DNA of 59,584 nt from Comamonadaceae bacterium 2PF (GTDB lineage: Bacteria > Pseudomonadota > Gammaproteobacteria > Burkholderiales > Burkholderiaceae_C). Below are positions 56,233 through 59,584 of this stretch, piece after piece. The notes under the pieces were generated by a model, which worked only from the letters and a program-made list of their open reading frames with translations, was not told the origin of the DNA and did no database searches. The DNA lies in assembly GCA_005502875.1 (NCBI GenBank), contig SCMV01000022.1, positions 1-59,584 on the forward strand, read 5' to 3'. Made by a program: the position numbers and the translations under genes. Numbering within the stretch: position 1 is the first letter of the stretch; the number at the start of each line of letters is the position of its first letter.

Positions 56233-57128
56233 GACTGGGACACCTCCACGGCCTCGCGGTCGGCACGGGGCACGGGCTGACCTGGCCGCCAGCCCGGCGG
56301 CATGACGACGTAGCCCAGTGCCTCGCGCAGGCTGCGCGACCCAGCCAGGTCTCGCAGCAGGTCGATCCAGCCGGTGAACCACACCCTCAACGGGTTGTTG
56401 CTCAGGATGGGTTTGACCAGGCCGTAGCGCAGTTTGACGTCGTCGCGCTCGGGCACATAGGTGCCGAACAGGCGGTCGAAGATCAGCAGCACGCCGCCGT
56501 AATTGGCGTCGATGTACTGCGGGTTGGACGCGTGGTGAACCCGGTGCGCTGAAGGCGTGTTGAGGACGCCCTCGAGCCAGCCCAGCCTGGGCAACCAGGT
56601 GGCATGGATCCAGAACTGGTAGAGCAGGTTCACCGTCAGGGCCAGGCCCACGAGCTTGGCGTCAAAGCCCAGCCACACCAGGGGCACGAAAAACACGAAG
56701 GTGCCCGTGACCTTGCCGAAGATCCCGATGCGCACGGCCGCCGCCAGGTTGAGCTGGTTGGGCGAGTGGTGGATGGAGTGGTTGACCCAGAACCATCGCA
56801 TGCGGTGCGAGGCGCGGTGGAACCAGTAGTAGCAGAACTCCAGCCCGAAAAAGAGCACCAGGAAGGCCTGCCACCCGTCGAGCTGCCAGTCGGCCAGGCG
56901 GTGTTCGCGTGCCCAGTTGGTCACCGGGGTGGACAAAGCAAAGGGCACGTAGAGGTTGACCAGCAGTCGCGTGACCAGGTCGAGCACCGACATGCCGGTG
57001 GCGCCCCAGTCGTAGGACTCGCCGCCCACGCGGGCGACACGCCTGGACAGCCACCAGCCTTCCAGCACCGTGATGAGGGCGACGAGGGGGACGACCCCGA
57101 AGAGGAGGAATCGATCGAAAGCGGTCAT
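56229..57128 (-). CDS. Sterol desaturase / fatty acid hydroxylase superfamily membrane protein
   Basis: 299 aa with the three His motifs for a di-iron site in membrane hydroxylases: HRASH (about 117-121), HSIHH (about 130-134) and HRVHH (about 207-211). Four hydrophobic segments surround them. Bacterial members hydroxylate or desaturate lipids, for example ornithine lipids; a sterol substrate is unlikely. The ATG at 57128 is chosen by the first membrane segment; the frame opens further upstream without homology. Its stop overlaps the following kinase-fusion start. Confidence 0.87.
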   Translation of the reverse strand: MTAFDRFLLFGVVPLVALITVLEGWWLSRRVARVGGESYDWGATGMSVLDLVTRLLVNLYVPFALSTPVTNWAREHRLADWQLDGWQAFLVLFFGLEFCYYWFHRASHRMRWFWVNHSIHHSPNQLNLAAAVRIGIFGKVTGTFVFFVPLVWLGFDAKLVGLALTVNLLYQFWIHATWLPRLGWLEGVLNTPSAHRVHHASNPQYIDANYGGVLLIFDRLFGTYVPERDDVKLRYGLVKPILSNNPLRVWFTGWIDLLRDLAGSRSLREALGYVVMPPGWRPGQPVPRADREAVEVSQS

Positions 57129-57219
57129 GTGGGTTCGGCCGAGGGTGACGGGCCCCCGCACAGCAGCCCGTGAACGGCGCAGTGTGTCACAGCGCTTGCC
57201 ACCATGTGGGAGCCAACCC

Positions 57220-58155
57220 TCAGGCAGGCGCGTAGCCCGCTTGCACGGCCAGGCCGACCGTGTCCTGCACGAACCGACGGATGAGCGCGTGGTCCGGTTG
57301 CGGCAGCAGGTCCATGGGCGAGCCGAAGGCACCGGTGGGCTCGGCGATCAGCGCGCGCTGTCCGGCGACAGCGCCCTCGGCGGCCACCAGCTTGTGGCGA
57401 GCGCCACAGACCGGGCAATGCAGGTGCTCGCCGACGCGGTGTTCTCGCCGTTGCACCATGGTCGGGCCACAGGTGGCGCAGTGTTGCAACGGCATGCCCT
57501 CGTCGCTGTGCCCGATGATGCCCTGCAGGGCGCCTTCACGGGCCAGGGCCAGGAAATGCCGCCCCAGGAAGTCATCGAACTGGCGACCCAGTTGCACCTC
57601 GATGGCCGACAGGGCCTCGTCCACGCTCATGGCGTCGCGCCAGGCTCGGCGGGTGGTCATCGCATCGAAGGCATCACACAGGCCAACGATGCGCGCGCCC
57701 GTGGGAATGGTCGGGCCGCTCAGGCCGCGTGGGTAGCCCTGGCCATCGGGGGTTTCGTGGTGCAGCAGCACGATGTCATGCACCAAGGGGCCATAGGGAT
57801 GGCCGGCCAGCAGGCGAGCGCCCATCTCGGGGTGGGTGCGCATGACGGCGTGATCGGCTTCGCTCAGGGGTTCGCGCTGGCGCAACATGGCGTCTGGCAC
57901 AGCGAGCTTGCCCAGGTCGTGCACAAAGGCGGCCAACGCCACCTGGGCGCGCTCTTGTGGCGCCATCCCGGCGCGGTCGGCCAGCAACTCGGTGTAACGG
58001 GCCACGCGCCAGAGGTGCCCACCCGTCCAGGGGTCACGGGCCTCGACGGCCCAGGCCCAGGCCAACAGGCTGCCCACGATGGCCTCGCGCTGCGTTTCCG
58101 GGCGCATGGCCCACGCCGTCGGATCCCGACGGGTGAAGAACGCCATCATGCCCAT
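57220..58155 (-). CDS. Canonical HD-GYP c-di-GMP phosphodiesterase with zinc-ribbon tail
   Basis: 311 aa. The HD-GYP set is complete: HLWRVARY, HDLGK, HHETPDGQGYP and the downstream DAFDAM aspartate. The product should hydrolyse c-di-GMP to pGpG or GMP. After about residue 200 is a CxxC...CxxC zinc ribbon (CATCG and CPVCG), not usual in this family. The ATG at 58155 has a perfect AGGAGG site. Contrast with the two degenerate paralogues at 4273-6491, which have lost these residues. Confidence 0.93.
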   Translation of the reverse strand: MGMMAFFTRRDPTAWAMRPETQREAIVGSLLAWAWAVEARDPWTGGHLWRVARYTELLADRAGMAPQERAQVALAAFVHDLGKLAVPDAMLRQREPLSEADHAVMRTHPEMGARLLAGHPYGPLVHDIVLLHHETPDGQGYPRGLSGPTIPTGARIVGLCDAFDAMTTRRAWRDAMSVDEALSAIEVQLGRQFDDFLGRHFLALAREGALQGIIGHSDEGMPLQHCATCGPTMVQRREHRVGEHLHCPVCGARHKLVAAEGAVAGQRALIAEPTGAFGSPMDLLPQPDHALIRRFVQDTVGLAVQAGYAPA

Positions 58156-58265
58156 GAACCCTCCTTGTGCACAAACAAGCCGCGACAGGCTGGGAACCCA
58201 CAGCCTACGCCCGTGACGGGCTATCGACAAGCGCGATGTGAAACTTGAGCCGGGTCAGGGGTTCA

Positions 58266-58502
58266 TCAATAGTGGGGCGGGAGCTCGTCTCGCAAGCTGC
58301 GAAAGCTGGGCTGCGCCGAGTCGGCCTGGTCACGCAACTGCAGCAACTCGCGCACCAGCAAGTCGATCTGTTGCTGCTGGCGCACGATGGTGCGGTTGAG
58401 CTCTTCCACCAGGTCTTCGGTGAAGGCGGCCTTGATCTCCAGCTCGGTCAGGCGTTGGTCGACCTGCTCGTTCAACGAGGGGATGGGGGTGGCAGAGGGC
58501 AT
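58266..58502 (-). CDS. slyX: SlyX family protein
   Basis: 78 aa with the SlyX coiled-coil helix (TELEIKAAFTEDLVEELNR, then QQQQIDLLVREL) and the C-terminal FRSLRDELPPHY. Function unclear; found in many proteobacteria. ATG 58502 used, ATG 58520 also possible. Confidence 0.88.
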   Translation of the reverse strand: MPSATPIPSLNEQVDQRLTELEIKAAFTEDLVEELNRTIVRQQQQIDLLVRELLQLRDQADSAQPSFRSLRDELPPHY

Positions 58503-58685
58503 GTCAGGGGCTCGGGGCATGCATCGATTGGACCCCAAATCTCGGGCTCGCATGCGACCGGCAACGCCGTCCCAGGCGACCCAACCGCCACGCAGCGGCA
58601 AGCAAGTACCCAAGACAGCAACAACGTCACCCGACACCCGGGCGCGTCATGTTGTGAGGTTTTGTGAACCACGGCGCCCATGTCA

Positions 58686-58713
58686 TTGACGGGATTTCAC
58701 ATCGCAATAAGAT
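58686..58713 (+). promoter_or_regulatory. Possible sigma-70 promoter for the metallopeptidase gene
   Basis: TTGACG at 58686-58691, 16-bp spacer, TAAGAT at 58708-58713. Both hexamers are near consensus (5 of 6 and 4 of 6). A 30-nt leader would lead to the TTG start at 58744. Confidence 0.5.
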
Positions 58714-58743
58714 CAACCTCATCTGACTAACTGAGGAGTCACA

Positions 58744-59584
58744 TTGAAGACGTTTTCCTGTCCCCACTGCCAGCAAACGGTCTTCTTCGAGAACAACCGT
58801 TGCGAGGGCTGCGGCCAAGCCATCGGCTACAGCCCACAAACAGGCGAGATGCAACTCGTCGGTTCAGGCTGGCGGGCATGCACCCACGCCGCCACCGAGT
58901 TGGCGGGCCTGGCGGCGTGCAACTGGCTGCAGCCCGAGGGCGCCGACCAGGGCTTGTGCCTGAGCTGCCAGCACACGGCCGTGGTCCCTGACCTGGGAGA
59001 CACCGAGCACCTTCGGCTCTGGATGAAGCTCGAATCTGCCAAGCGGCGGCTGTTCCACACGCTGCTGAGCTGGGGCCTGCCCGTCGACGAACCGGGCACC
59101 CCGGGTGCCCTGACCTTCGAGTTCAAGGCCGACATGGCCGGTGAGCAGCCGGTGATGACCGGGCACCTGCACGGCCGCATCACGCTCAACATCGCCGAAG
59201 CCGATGACGCCGTGCGCGAAGCGGTGAGAGCGCAAATGGGCGAGCCCTACCGCACACTCACCGGGCACCTGCGCCACGAAGTCGGACACCACTACTGGGA
59301 TCGGCTGGTGGCCAACGGCCCGCACCTGACGGGCTTTCGTGCCCTGTTTGGCGACGAGCGAAGCGACTACGGCCAGAGCCTGGCCAGGCACCACGAGCAG
59401 GGTCCGCCTGCCGGGTGGACAGCACATTGGGTGAGCGCCTATGCATCGGCCCACCCCTGGGAAGACTGGGCCGAGACCTGGGCGCACTGGCTGCACATCG
59501 TCGATGCGGTGGACACGGCGGCGCATTGGGGCCTGGCCCTAGGCCAGGGCAGTGGCTCGGCTTACGGCCACACCACGCCCAGCC
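58744..59584 (+). CDS. Zinc-ribbon putative metallopeptidase (PF10005 type), 3' end missing
   Basis: 281 residues are visible and the gene continues beyond the window. It begins with a zinc ribbon (CPHC...CEGC) and a second Cys pair (about 73-76, CLSC), then a metallopeptidase body with HEVGHH (the HExxH motif, near residue 179) and a later WEDWAETWAHW that may give the third ligand. The TTG at 58744 is used; a GGAG site lies 8 bp upstream (58733). The family is uncharacterised. Because it is open to the window end, its length and stop are unknown. Confidence 0.85.
   Translation, partial: MKTFSCPHCQQTVFFENNRCEGCGQAIGYSPQTGEMQLVGSGWRACTHAATELAGLAACNWLQPEGADQGLCLSCQHTAVVPDLGDTEHLRLWMKLESAKRRLFHTLLSWGLPVDEPGTPGALTFEFKADMAGEQPVMTGHLHGRITLNIAEADDAVREAVRAQMGEPYRTLTGHLRHEVGHHYWDRLVANGPHLTGFRALFGDERSDYGQSLARHHEQGPPAGWTAHWVSAYASAHPWEDWAETWAHWLHIVDAVDTAAHWGLALGQGSGSAYGHTTPS

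Overview
This is a high-GC, gene-dense chromosomal segment. Gene content and order point to a Burkholderiales betaproteobacterium, of Comamonadaceae or a related Aquabacterium/Leptothrix-like lineage. The indicators are a hemA-prfA-prmC-grxD-ubiX block, an rplU-rpmA-obg-proB block, ctpA next to a MoeB/ThiF-family gene, and a divergent proS/rppH pair. The placement is inferred from family resemblance and gene order, since no rRNA is present. I saw no tRNA or rRNA gene, insertion sequence, prophage or CRISPR array. Most of the window is housekeeping DNA with accessory signalling and redox genes between the blocks.

Layout. 1-2.2 kb: a divergent iron(III)-type ABC transporter pair around a Fur-box-like site, then a murU-like nucleotidyltransferase. 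2.2-6.5 kb: a small secreted protein, miaB, and two tandem HD-GYP-fold proteins that have lost the HD dyad. 6.5-10.7 kb: bioF, an NhaR-like regulator divergent from a Bax-inhibitor-1 family membrane protein, a two-way terminator, and a nitronate monooxygenase-like flavoenzyme. 10.7-16.2 kb: a signalling island with a hybrid sensor kinase, a divergent orphan sugar-type solute-binding protein and a membrane EAL phosphodiesterase. 16.2-19.9 kb: queE-queD-bioA-bioD on the minus strand. 19.9-25.3 kb: hemA-prfA-prmC-(secreted beta-rich protein)-grxD-ubiX. 25.4-33.7 kb: a lytic transglycosylase, proS with an attenuator-like leader, rppH with a C10 tract, a second orphan solute-binding protein, and rplU-rpmA-obg-proB, in which obg carries a long lysine/alanine repeat tail.

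33.7-43.7 kb: patatin and LOG-family genes, a MoeB/ThiF-like gene, ctpA, a WbpM/CapD-type nucleotide-sugar enzyme, several small proteins, dinB and a free-standing mini flagellar-rod protein. 43.7-46.7 kb: a large OmpR-type winged-helix/P-loop/TPR regulator, with three 11-bp-spaced direct repeats upstream and an unexplained plus-strand terminator. 46.7-54.7 kb: iorA-iorB-mocA-DUF748 on the minus strand with a divergent TetR gene, which looks like a regulated molybdenum hydroxylase unit. 54.7-59.6 kb: an APH/kinase fusion coupled to a sterol-desaturase-family gene, a canonical HD-GYP phosphodiesterase with a zinc ribbon, slyX, and a zinc-ribbon metallopeptidase cut by the window edge.

No single locus is clearly a new defence or biosynthetic system. 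The most interesting elements are the kinase/binding-protein/EAL cluster, the twin degenerate HD-GYP proteins, the proS leader hairpin with its T-tract, the Obg repeat tail, the TTCAGG operator-like array before the winged-helix regulator, and QueD with two altered active-site positions.
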